Positions 6,997-13,664 of a DNA stretch of 14,776 bases are shown here, piece after piece (position 1 is the stretch's first letter; each line of letters starts with the position of its first letter). Source of the DNA: an uncultured Bacillus sp. (GTDB lineage Bacteria > Bacillota > Bacilli > Bacillales_B > DSM-18226); NCBI RefSeq assembly GCF_946478885.1, contig NZ_CAMLDX010000087.1, forward strand, positions 1 to 14,776, read 5' to 3'. The notes beneath the pieces were generated by a model, which worked only from the letters and a program-made list of their open reading frames with translations, had not been told where the DNA came from and did not search any database. The position numbers and the translations under genes are program-made.

Positions 6997-7041
6997 AGCT
7001 CTAAATCATTTTGCAGGTTTAGAGCTTGCATATATTTTTTT
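6997..7041 (+). terminator. Intrinsic terminator after tetR
   Basis: AGCTCTAAA (6997-7005) pairs with TTTAGAGCT (7018-7026) across a 12-base loop, and a run of eight T occurs a few bases later (7034-7041). The spacing before the T-run makes it somewhat atypical. Confidence 0.6.
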
Positions 7042-7045
7042 AGCA

Positions 7046-7068
7046 ATAATTGACCAGTGGTCAATTAT
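7046..7068 (+). promoter_or_regulatory. TetR operator O2 in front of the oxidoreductase gene
   Basis: A perfect 23-bp palindrome centred on G7057, with arms ending TTGACCA and TGGTCAA on either side of the centre. It directly abuts the ribosome site AAAGGAAGGG of the next gene, so a bound repressor would block initiation or early elongation. It shares its core with the site before tetR. Confidence 0.85.
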
Positions 7069-7086
7069 AAAGGAAGGGTGTTATTA

Positions 7087-8022
7087 ATGAAGAAAGCATT
7101 AGTATTAGGTGCAACAGGTGGAATAGGTTATGCATTAGTTCGTGAGTTAGTTGATCGAGGTGTGGAAGTAGTTGCATTTTCAAGAAGAAAAGAAAGGTTA
7201 GATGTTCTTTATCAGAAGGAATCAAAGGTATCCATATTTTCAGGGGATGCATTAGTGGAAAAGGATGTAATCGAGGCAGCTGATGGTGTAGATGTAATCT
7301 TTCATGCAGTGAGCTTTCCTTATCAAGAATGGAGGGAGAAACATCCTTTGTGCATGGAGATAATAATCCGTGCCGCAGAAAAGCAACAAGCAAAAATTGC
7401 ACTAGTGGATAATATTTATGCTTATGGAATACAATCCAAAATAGAAGTAAATGAAGATACAAGGAAGGAGCCACATACAAAAAAGGGGAAAATCCGTCTC
7501 GCAATGGAAAATAGGTTAAAAAGAAGTAATTCACCTTATTTGATTGTGCATATGCCTGATTTATATGGACCAAATGCGGAAAATACAATCCTTCATGAAA
7601 CACTAAAAAACGTGGTCCTAAATAAATCCGCGAACTTCGTTGGTAACACAAAGGTGGCTCGAGAGTTTATTTTTACGTTGGACGGTGCAAAGGCAATGGT
7701 GGAATTAGCTTCACGAGAGGATACGTACAATCAAAATTGGAATATTCCATCTGCACATCCAATAACCGGCGAAGAAATTATTGAGATATTACGTAAGGAA
7801 TTTGGATATAAAAAGTCGATCAGAACTGTGTCAAAAACAATGATTCAATTTATCGGAATATTTCAACCGTTTATGAGGGAGATGGTAGAGATGATGTACT
7901 TGACAGAGGACCCCGTAATCTTGAGTGGTAAGAAGTACGAAGCGAAAATAGGTTCTATACCACAAACGCCGTATAAAGAAGGGATTAAGAAAACATTAAA
8001 TTGGATGAATGAGAAGCTATAA
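7087..8022 (+). CDS. NAD(P)-binding epimerase/reductase, atypical extended SDR
   Basis: A 311-residue Rossmann-fold protein. The nucleotide motif GATGGIG (8-14) follows the first beta strand, FSRR after the second strand suits NADP binding, and VDNIYAYG stands where extended SDRs (NAD-dependent epimerase/dehydratase family) place their active-site Tyr. The usual YxxxK pair is not clear, so it may be an atypical reductase or a NmrA-like sensor. The start at 7087 is chosen because AAAGGAAGGG lies eight bases before the ATG and the reading begins MKKALVLG; the in-frame GTG at 7057 lies inside the operator. It should be derepressed when TetR binds its ligand, which may be the enzyme's substrate or a related toxic compound. 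Confidence 0.85.
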   Translation: MKKALVLGATGGIGYALVRELVDRGVEVVAFSRRKERLDVLYQKESKVSIFSGDALVEKDVIEAADGVDVIFHAVSFPYQEWREKHPLCMEIIIRAAEKQQAKIALVDNIYAYGIQSKIEVNEDTRKEPHTKKGKIRLAMENRLKRSNSPYLIVHMPDLYGPNAENTILHETLKNVVLNKSANFVGNTKVAREFIFTLDGAKAMVELASREDTYNQNWNIPSAHPITGEEIIEILRKEFGYKKSIRTVSKTMIQFIGIFQPFMREMVEMMYLTEDPVILSGKKYEAKIGSIPQTPYKEGIKKTLNWMNEKL

Positions 8023-8120
8023 GGGATAATTCTTAATGTGTAAGGTTGTAATTTCGTGAGTTTTAAGGCACATTATTTTTTATTAAATTATTCAACATTG
8101 GGCGCTTGAACGGAGCTTGA

Positions 8121-8166
8121 AAAAGCCTAATTTCTCAGCATTTATATTGAGAAATTAGGCTTTTTA
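8121..8166. terminator. Strong bidirectional terminator
   Basis: A perfect 17-bp stem (8121-8137 with 8148-8164; arm begins AAAAGCCTAATTTCTCA) with a 10-base loop. The 3' arm ends in TTTT and one more T follows; the 5' arm begins with A's, so it works either way. It insulates the oxidoreductase gene from the cassette. Confidence 0.9.
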
Positions 8167-8414
8167 ATATGGGAATTTCCTTAACGTTGTAAATCCGCCT
8201 TTTCCTGACGCTACCCCAGTTTAGACTTTCTTATCTTTGAACAGTACAAAAAAGGTGACGAGCGACACAAAAGTCCTTAAAAACTCGTAAAACATTAAGA
8301 AATACTTTAAATGGATCACCTAATCGACAATACGGCAAAAGGGTTTATGCTTCACCCCATAACGAACCATCACCAATAAATAAGAACCAGCCTGTGAAAA
8401 TAGGAAGAATTATC

Positions 8415-8466
8415 TTGACCTTCGTAGAATTTTATGTTAATTTTGATAGTATTAATATGTTATTAA
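8415..8466 (+). promoter_or_regulatory. Candidate promoter and operator of the NAD cassette
   Basis: TTGACC (8415-8420) and TAATTT (8438-8443) are 17 bases apart. Just downstream lies a 15-bp palindrome, TTAATA-TGT-TATTAA (8452-8466), flanked by near-repeats TGATAGTA (8444-8451) and TGATACTA (8472-8479). The placement is right for a repressor, and the natural candidate is the NrtR-like protein encoded third in the operon. The -10 match is weak and the region AT-rich, so the palindrome could be chance. Confidence 0.4.
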
Positions 8467-8535
8467 CAAAGTGATACTAAGTGAATTTTATGTTTTTCGC
8501 TCTATGAATGAGTGGAAAAAGCGGAGGGATGCAAG

Positions 8536-9216
8536 ATGAAGAAGGTGGCAGGTGGCTGGAATCTGTTCGAAATTACGTGGTTGGTCCTGTTTACCTCAAT
8601 CGCTGTCGGGTTTACGGTGATTTCAAAAGACTCTTTTTTCGGATTTACGGTTTTTATTACCGGGGTACTATGCGTGGTGCTTGCGGCGAAGGGTAACCTG
8701 ATGAGCTATGTTTTCGGTATGTACAATACCGTCGGTTACGCTTATTTGGCTTATATTAATGGTTTGTTTGGAGAGGTAATGCTGAATCTGCTATTCTTCG
8801 TTCCTATGAATGTCATTGGCTTCTACATGTGGAAAAATAACCGCCAAGAAGACGGTAAGCTGGCCATGAGACAGATGGATCTTAGAGGACTGCTCTTCGT
8901 TGGGATGGTCTGTGTAATCGGTTGTTTGCTACTCGGATTTGGGCTTTCGTTCATCCCGGGACAGAACTCGCCTTACATCGATGCCACTACGACGGTGCTG
9001 TCTGTTATGGCAACCTTCTTAATGGTTCGAAGGTTCAAAGAACAATGGCTGGTCTATATCGTGCTAAATCTCTTCACTGTGCTGTTGTGGGCGATTCGTA
9101 TGCTGGAGGGTAGCGGTGAAGGCTGGCTAATGATTGTGATGTGGATCGCGTATCTGGTCAACGCGGTTTACGGGTACTATATTTGGAATAAAGGGGCCAA
9201 GGAGGTGGCGGTATGA
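8536..9216 (+). CDS. pnuC: PnuC-family nicotinamide riboside transporter
   Basis: A 226-residue polytopic protein with about seven membrane segments. PnuC features include the aromatic N-terminal FEITW segment, the central GMYNTVGYAYLAYINGLFGE region, FYMWKNN after the fourth or fifth segment, and a Trp-rich final segment ending GYYIWNK. PnuC carries nicotinamide riboside into the cell by facilitated diffusion, driven by phosphorylation inside. The start at 8536 is preferred to the in-frame GTG at 8512 because GGAGGG (8523-8528) is seven bases upstream and the first helix then has a normal lead. The gene overlaps nadR by four bases (ATGA), so the transporter and the kinase that traps its substrate are translationally coupled. 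Confidence 0.9.
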   Translation: MKKVAGGWNLFEITWLVLFTSIAVGFTVISKDSFFGFTVFITGVLCVVLAAKGNLMSYVFGMYNTVGYAYLAYINGLFGEVMLNLLFFVPMNVIGFYMWKNNRQEDGKLAMRQMDLRGLLFVGMVCVIGCLLLGFGLSFIPGQNSPYIDATTTVLSVMATFLMVRRFKEQWLVYIVLNLFTVLLWAIRMLEGSGEGWLMIVMWIAYLVNAVYGYYIWNKGAKEVAV

Positions 9217-10223
9217 AAACGCTTGGACTAACACTGGGGAAGTTTGCTCCGCTGCATAAAGGACATCAGTTCATGATCGAAACGGCGCTACAAGAGGTCG
9301 ATGAATTGATCGTGGTCATTTACGAGACGACGGTCACCTCGATCCCGCTTCATATCCGGGCAAATTGGATTCGCAGGCTCTATCCGGAAGTCCGTGTAAT
9401 CGAAGCTTGGGATGGTCCGGATGGGTATTCGGATGATAGGGAGCATGAGATTCGGGAAGAACAGTATATACTCGGTTTGCTGAACGGAGAGCAAGTAACG
9501 CATTTTTATTCGAGCGAGTTTTACGGCGGGCATATGAGTCTCGCTTTGGGTGCGGTACACCGGCGGGTGGATGAAGCCCGCGAGCGGGTTCCAATATCAG
9601 CAACGATGGTCCGTTCCGATCCATATAAGTACAGGGAGTTCGTAAGTGATATCGTGTACCAGGATTTGATCACGAAAGTGGTATTCGTTGGAGCGATGTC
9701 GACGGGTAAGTCGACAATCACCGAAGCGCTGGCACGGAGATATAGCACGACGTTCGCAAGCGAATACGGACGCGATTATTGGACCGAGCATCAGGTGGAC
9801 CGTCGAATCGGACTGGAAGCGTTTGATGAAATCGCGGTGGGTCATATCGAGCGCGAAGAACAGGCAATGCTTGCAGCGAACCGGTTTCTTTTCGTCGATA
9901 CCAATGCGATTACGACGTATATGTTCGCTCTGGATTACCACGGCCGGGCCCCCGAGCTGTTAACCCGGATTGCTCTGGAGAACGCGCAGCGCTACGATCT
10001 GTTCTTCCTGTGCGATGACGATATTCCTTACGACGATACGTGGGACCGCAGTGGAGATCAGAAGCGGCATGTTTTTCATAAACAGATTATCGCGGATTTG
10101 AAGGAGCGGCAGATTCCCTATATAACGCTGCGGGGGAGCCTGGAAGAACGTATACGCAAGGTTGATGAGGTGCTGGTGAAGTTCGAGCCCTACGGAAACT
10201 ACTTCGGAGAGCTGAATGGCTAA
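9213..10223 (+). CDS. nadR: Bifunctional NMN adenylyltransferase / ribosylnicotinamide kinase (NadR type)
   Basis: A 336-residue two-domain enzyme. Residues 1-150 are a nucleotidyltransferase: GKFAPLHKGH (9-18, HxGH signature) and ISATMVR (128-134, the S/TxxxR signature), expected to make NAD+ from NMN and ATP. Residues 155-330 are a P-loop kinase: GAMSTGKS (160-167) is the Walker A, YGRDYW (185-190) follows, and FVDTNAITT (227-235) holds the presumed catalytic Asp; this domain phosphorylates nicotinamide riboside to NMN. The N-terminal helix-turn-helix repressor domain of enterobacterial NadR is absent, so it is enzymatic only. With PnuC it makes a two-step route from external riboside to NAD+. 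Codon use is clearly GC-richer than in regions 1 and 4. Confidence 0.93.
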   Translation: MKTLGLTLGKFAPLHKGHQFMIETALQEVDELIVVIYETTVTSIPLHIRANWIRRLYPEVRVIEAWDGPDGYSDDREHEIREEQYILGLLNGEQVTHFYSSEFYGGHMSLALGAVHRRVDEARERVPISATMVRSDPYKYREFVSDIVYQDLITKVVFVGAMSTGKSTITEALARRYSTTFASEYGRDYWTEHQVDRRIGLEAFDEIAVGHIEREEQAMLAANRFLFVDTNAITTYMFALDYHGRAPELLTRIALENAQRYDLFFLCDDDIPYDDTWDRSGDQKRHVFHKQIIADLKERQIPYITLRGSLEERIRKVDEVLVKFEPYGNYFGELNG

Positions 10224-10249
10224 ATCATAAATAAAGGAGACGAACCCAA

Positions 10250-11137
10250 TTGGTTTTGTTGGATAAGGATGGACTTACGGAACGCGAATTTTTGGAGCAG
10301 TACAGGGCAGGAGATTACGAGCGGCCTTCGGTGACGACGGATATGGTTATTTTCACTGTGACGGAAGAGGAGGCTGACAGTTATCGCAAACTGCCGGAAA
10401 AAGAGTTACGCGTCCTGCTTATTCGCCGGGGGGGACACCCCTTCCTGGGCAAATGGGCGCTGCCTGGCGGCTTTGTCCGGCCGAATGAGACGACTCAGCA
10501 GGCAGCAGTAAGGGAACTACGCGAGGAAACCGGCGTGGAAGACGTTTATTTGGAGCAGCTGTATACGTTCAGTGATCTCGGGCGCGACCCACGAACCTGG
10601 GTAATAAGCTGCAGCTATATGGCTCTGATCAACAGCGACAAGTTGGAGCTTAAGGCGGGAGATGATGCAGCAGATGCCGCCTGGTTCAAGGTATCCTATC
10701 GGTCGCTGCGGGAGCAAAAAGAGCTGATTGAGGACGGATACATCAAGACGCTGGAGTACGAACTTATACTAAGCAGTGAAAAAGAAGAACTTTCGGCGGT
10801 CGTGGCGAGGACTATGACAGCGAAGACTGCATCGACTGGCACGGATTATGAGATCGTATCGAATGATGGATTGGCCTTTGACCATGCGAAGATCATAGCA
10901 TGCGCTATTGAGCGATTGCGGGGAAAAGTGAATTATACAGATATTGCACTGCACTTGATGCCGAAGTTTTTTACATTAACGGAACTGCAGCAGGTTTATG
11001 AGGTAGTTATGGATAAAGAGCTGTTGAAGGCGGCCTTCCGGCGTAAAGTGGCCGAGCTTGTGACGGAGACCGATCATTACACCGAAAATGTGGGGCATAG
11101 GCCATCCCGCTTGTATCGGAGAAATTTGGAGGATTAA
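10250..11137 (+). CDS. Nudix hydrolase with NrtR-like C-terminal winged helix
   Basis: A 295-residue protein. Residues 30-170 form a Nudix domain with a complete box, GFVRPNE...REL.EETGV (74-96; Glu80, Arg88, Glu89, Glu92, Glu93), so hydrolysis of ADP-ribose or a related nucleotide diphosphate is likely. Residues about 205-285 (HAKIIACAIERLRGKVNY, TLTELQQVYEVVMDKELLKAAFRRKV and the end RPSRLYRRN) match the winged-helix part of NrtR, the Nudix-derived regulator of NAD genes that responds to ADP-ribose. Many NrtR proteins have lost the catalytic box; this one has not, so it may be both enzyme and repressor. The start is TTG at 10250, supported by AAAGGAG ten bases upstream. It lies 26 bases after nadR and two bases before the NADAR gene. 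Confidence 0.85.
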   Translation: MVLLDKDGLTEREFLEQYRAGDYERPSVTTDMVIFTVTEEEADSYRKLPEKELRVLLIRRGGHPFLGKWALPGGFVRPNETTQQAAVRELREETGVEDVYLEQLYTFSDLGRDPRTWVISCSYMALINSDKLELKAGDDAADAAWFKVSYRSLREQKELIEDGYIKTLEYELILSSEKEELSAVVARTMTAKTASTGTDYEIVSNDGLAFDHAKIIACAIERLRGKVNYTDIALHLMPKFFTLTELQQVYEVVMDKELLKAAFRRKVAELVTETDHYTENVGHRPSRLYRRNLED

Positions 11138-11139
11138 CT

Positions 11140-11691
11140 ATGATTTACAATATCGATGAGCTAAGAAAAGCATATAACGAGGGGAAAAAGTTCAAATTCG
11201 TGTTTTTTTGGGGACATACGCCGCATAAGGATGGGAGCGTCGACAAAAGCTGCTTCAGCCAATGGTGGATGTGCCCGTTCACGATAGAGGGAACGCAGTA
11301 CTCCTGCGCCGAGCAGTTTATGATGGCCGAGAAAGCAAGGTTGTTCGGTGATGACGAAATGTTGGAGTTCATCCTTAAAGCTAAGCATCCAAAGGAGATG
11401 AAGGCTTTTGGACGTGCGGTCCGAAACTTTGACAAAGATATTTGGGATAAGGAATGCTACGGCATCGTCAAAAGAGCCAGCTTGGCCAAATTTTCGCAGA
11501 ATCCGAAGCTTGCCGATTATCTCAACTCGACGAAGAACCGCATCCTCGTCGAGGCTAGCCCGCGAGACCGTATTTGGGGGATCGGCATGGGCCAGTCCAA
11601 TCCAGATGCGGAAAATCCCTTGAAATGGCAGGGCAGAAATCTGCTGGGGTTTGCGCTGACGGAAGCGCGAGACGAGTTGCTGCGGAGTTAG
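11140..11691 (+). CDS. NADAR (YbiA-like) family N-glycosidase protein
   Basis: A 183-residue protein of the NADAR/YbiA fold. Typical marks are FFWGHTP near the N terminus, SQWWMCPFTIEG then YSCAEQFMMAEKA (55-67, with conserved Glu58), ILVEASPRDRIWGIG (135-149) and the final WQGRNLLGFALTEARDEL (163-180). Members split N-glycosidic bonds: some remove toxic riboflavin-pathway intermediates, others act on ADP-ribose groups or reverse guanine ADP-ribosylation as antitoxins to DarT1-type toxins. No DarT-like ORF lies near, so a metabolic or repair role inside the NAD cassette seems more likely than a toxin-antitoxin role. Coupling is tight: ATG is two bases after the Nudix stop and GGAGGA lies in that gene's end. 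No obvious terminator follows. Confidence 0.88.
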   Translation: MIYNIDELRKAYNEGKKFKFVFFWGHTPHKDGSVDKSCFSQWWMCPFTIEGTQYSCAEQFMMAEKARLFGDDEMLEFILKAKHPKEMKAFGRAVRNFDKDIWDKECYGIVKRASLAKFSQNPKLADYLNSTKNRILVEASPRDRIWGIGMGQSNPDAENPLKWQGRNLLGFALTEARDELLRS

Positions 11692-11878
11692 ATTTTTACA
11701 AGGACGAGCTGAAATAGGGCTTGATTCTCACTTCTAAAATAAATTCAGAACTTCAATAACATTCTCACACGAGATGGTCTACCAGAAACATGCTATTTTC
11801 TTGTAAATTGTCAAGACTTACATCATTCTAGGTTCATTAAGATAAATGGACATGAGGAAATCAATGAAAGGATAGGTG
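11692..11878. other. Right junction of the NAD cassette
   Basis: Composition drops back to AT-rich directly after the NADAR stop. A 74-codon frame without any start codon (about 11750-11970, containing DLHHSRFIKINGHEEINERI) reads somewhat like protein and may be a relic. No hairpin terminator, tRNA end or repeat was found. Confidence 0.4.
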
Positions 11879-12166
11879 ATGACCGTGAGATACACCGATT
11901 ATATCCGCCTGAAAACAGGAAGAAACCAATCTGTAGGAAAATTTGGCGAGAATATTTATGCATATGAGGTCTTAACAGGGGTAACCGACTCCCCGGAGTA
12001 CCATCAAATTTCTAAGGCGGAATTTGATTCGTTTGAAACTTGGACCCAAGAGTACATATTGGATCTTAAAAAATTGTATGAAATCATTAATCGCCCTGTC
12101 ATCTGTAGCGGCTACCTAGGAAGAGAGGAGCTTGATACTTCAATTCTTCGTGATATTTATCTGTAG
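11879..12166 (+). CDS. Hypothetical 95-residue protein
   Basis: I do not recognise this protein. It begins MTVRYTDYIRLKTGRNQSV, is mildly acidic overall, has no signal peptide or membrane segment, and ends with RPVICSGYLGREELDTSIL. The GTG at 11876 and ATG at 11879 are adjacent; AAAGGA ends about five bases before the ATG, giving a plausible site. Aromatic residues are spread along the chain as in a folded domain. It is followed within 25 bases by a DUF6508-like tail in another frame and then by a DUF4274-like gene, so it belongs to the patch of small orphan genes. It may itself be a truncated gene. Confidence 0.55.
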   Translation: MTVRYTDYIRLKTGRNQSVGKFGENIYAYEVLTGVTDSPEYHQISKAEFDSFETWTQEYILDLKKLYEIINRPVICSGYLGREELDTSILRDIYL

Positions 12167-12189
12167 CAAACGATATAGAAGAGCATTTA

Positions 12190-12342
12190 ATGAAGGCAGA
12201 TTTAGATACTCTTCGAAAATTGATGACAAGTTATATACGTGGAGATCGATTTACTGACGGACTATTCGAAGAAGTAATAATAAACGGACATGTAACAAAG
12301 ATACTAACAAGACTTAGAGAATTAATGGATAGGCATTATTAA
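12190..12342 (+). pseudogene. DUF6508-like C-terminal fragment
   Basis: A 50-codon frame (open back to 12154) encodes MKADLDTLRKLMTSYIRGDR and then FTDGLFEEVIINGHVTKILT with RLRELMD. This resembles the last ~45 residues of DUF6508 proteins, where an acidic R.ERF.DG motif precedes a short helix-rich end. Full-length members are about 100-150 residues, so the N-terminal part is missing. There is no good ribosome site before the ATG at 12190. It is either a decayed gene or a very short stand-alone version. The family link comes from pattern memory and needs a profile search. Confidence 0.45.
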
Positions 12343-12381
12343 ACTTAAACTTTTCGCATTGAAGCAATCGGAGTGATACGA

Positions 12382-12924
12382 GTGTTTAGCCAAACGGATA
12401 GCAGCCAGAAAGTCAAAGAACTATTCAGTAATTACTCACCTCAAAGGGTCAAGATTGTTGCTGAAATGATCGGTAATATAACAGATACATATACACTGCA
12501 TCACGTGGCCTTACATTTTGATGAGGTTCGTCATTGTCAGAAGGGATATTTTGATATTCCGCAAGCAATCATCTCGAACCCTGCCTGCGATAAAGGAACA
12601 GGCTTGCTTGTATTTTATAGATTGAGAGGATTAAATTTTTTATATGAAAAGGGTGTTCCTCTTTCCGATACAGCGAAAATCTCTGATAAACTTGTTGCGA
12701 AGATTAGCAAGCGACATAGTTACGAATATAGGAGAAGCGAACTTTTGGGTGTTCTCTTTGAAAAGATCAGCAGTGACTTTTTTAACTCTTCAACTATTCG
12801 TTTCGCACCTCCTATCGGACGAGTGGAGAATAGTACAATGGAAAAGAGATTTCCTAATTGTCCACTAGCTTTTCTGCAAGCTACATCAGGGGAGAACATC
12901 ACTTTTAGTCGTGTTCCGGTATAG
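12382..12924 (+). CDS. DUF4274-like protein
   Basis: A 180-residue soluble protein. Its central part, TLHHVALHFDE followed by GYFDIPQAIISNPACDKGTG and LLVFYRLRGLNFL (about 38-87), matches the pattern of DUF4274, where an LH..A.H.....F.IP.AI..N..CD.GT.L..F block is diagnostic. The function of DUF4274 is unknown; it is often seen near toxin-immunity or secreted-effector genes. GTG at 12382 is preferred as the start because GGAG (12370-12373) is eight bases upstream; the in-frame GTG at 12373 would touch that site. The C-terminal ~90 residues contain a basic KRHSYEYRRSELL stretch and are not recognised. It is flanked by gene fragments, so its expression is uncertain. Confidence 0.6.
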   Translation: MFSQTDSSQKVKELFSNYSPQRVKIVAEMIGNITDTYTLHHVALHFDEVRHCQKGYFDIPQAIISNPACDKGTGLLVFYRLRGLNFLYEKGVPLSDTAKISDKLVAKISKRHSYEYRRSELLGVLFEKISSDFFNSSTIRFAPPIGRVENSTMEKRFPNCPLAFLQATSGENITFSRVPV

Positions 12925-12968
12925 TAGTTATTTTCAGGAATTCTTTTAAGGCAAAAGGAGGGACACAA

Positions 12969-13261
12969 ATGAGCAACATATACTCTCAAAAATGCAATCT
13001 AAATATATGGAAGTATGGGATAAAGTAACGAATATATATGAGAGTATACCGGGTTGGATAGGATACAAAAATGGAATTCCCTATTGGTTCGGGCAGGAAG
13101 ATGATGATGTTTTTATTGTGGCTTCAGTAGAACCAAGTGGATTATCATTTTATGCACAGATGAGTAATGGTGATTGGAGTACCTGAATAGGGAGATTTAA
13201 ATTGGAGGCAACAAAAGTATTAGGATTTGATGTCGGTGAACCCGAAGATGAATTTATCTGA
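12969..13261 (+). pseudogene. Decayed small gene with a 5' frameshift and an internal TGA
   Basis: A good AAGGAGG site (12955-12961) precedes ATG 12969, but that frame stops after 19 codons. The coding-like sequence is in another frame, entered if one base is restored next to the ATG: it continues QHILSKMQSKYMEVWDKV, IPGWIGYKNGIPYWFGQEDD, then GLSFYAQMSNGDWST. There a TGA (13184-13186) interrupts, and the same frame then goes on with IGRFKLEATKVLGFDVGEPE and DEFI to a TGA at 13259-13261. The interrupting codon is one change from TGG. Two independent lesions in a ~97-codon gene make a pseudogene most likely. No family was recognised; the Trp/Asp-rich style resembles small immunity proteins. 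Confidence 0.65.
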
Positions 13262-13664
13262 TTATTCATAATTAATGATTATAGTAAATAACAAATTAAT
13301 GAATGTTCATAGAAATAAAGATTCGAGGGTAATACAACTTGACATTGTAAATACGTTATATGAAAATAGGAAGATTTATGTTTCAAGTTCAAATCTCAGA
13401 GCTAATAAATATACTACCATTACAATTAGAAGAACCTGAAACATCTTATACAATTAGTGCATATCTGGTTGCAAAAATTGTATAAATGAACCCTAAAAAT
13501 ATATAAAGGGAATCTCTCCGTATGAATATTTTCTAAACCATAACTATATCAGAGGCTTGATGGTTTAGTTGCGAGAGGCTTCCATCGTACAGCACCGTAT
13601 TCATGCATCAAGGGCAATCTGTAAAAAAGATGCTAAAATCTAAGGCGTAAGGAGAGAAGGACAG
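13262..13664. other. Intergenic region with probable gene relics
   Basis: These 403 AT-rich bases hold no convincing gene. Two overlapping short frames (13299-13439 and 13360-13485; the latter begins MKIGRFMFQVQISELI) lack ribosome sites. A frame ending at 13650 (ERLPSYSTVFMHQGQSVKKM) looks like the tail of a lost gene. A 9-bp inverted repeat, CTAAACCAT (13533-13541) with ATGGTTTAG (13560-13568), has an 18-base loop and no U-tract, so it may be an operator or a weak structure. TTGACA occurs at 13339-13344 without a good -10. Confidence 0.4.

Larger units (their letters stand above)
8023..8535. other. 513-base intergenic region before the NAD cassette
   Basis: It contains the strong terminator at 8121-8164, then about 270 bases with no credible gene, then the pnuC leader. 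On the minus strand a 24-codon hydrophobic frame (8295-8221, beginning MFYEFLRTFVSLV) and the frame of a possible membrane-protein tail just upstream of it lack ribosome sites and look like relics. The composition change to the GC-rich cassette begins here, so this is the likely left junction. I see no insertion-sequence ends or target duplications I can defend. Confidence 0.5.

Noticed and set aside
7057..7086. Upstream GTG start for the oxidoreductase
   Set aside because: The GTG lies in the centre of the TetR palindrome and has no ribosome site. The ATG at 7087 has a good one.
7061..7651. 196-codon minus-strand open frame
   Set aside because: It is the complement of the Rossmann-fold oxidoreductase, which has strong motifs and a ribosome site. 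The minus frame is His/Leu/Pro-rich with no motif.
8165..8410. Insertion-sequence end at the left edge of the cassette
   Set aside because: The stretch looks like relic sequence, but I could not find matching inverted ends near 11692-11878 or a target duplication.
9288..9941. Several overlapping open frames opposite nadR
   Set aside because: GC-rich codon bias in nadR leaves long stop-free shadows. None has a ribosome site or recognisable domain.
13184..13186. TGA as a selenocysteine or recoded codon
   Set aside because: No selenocysteine-insertion-like hairpin is apparent just downstream, and the gene also has a frameshift near its start, so simple decay explains it better.
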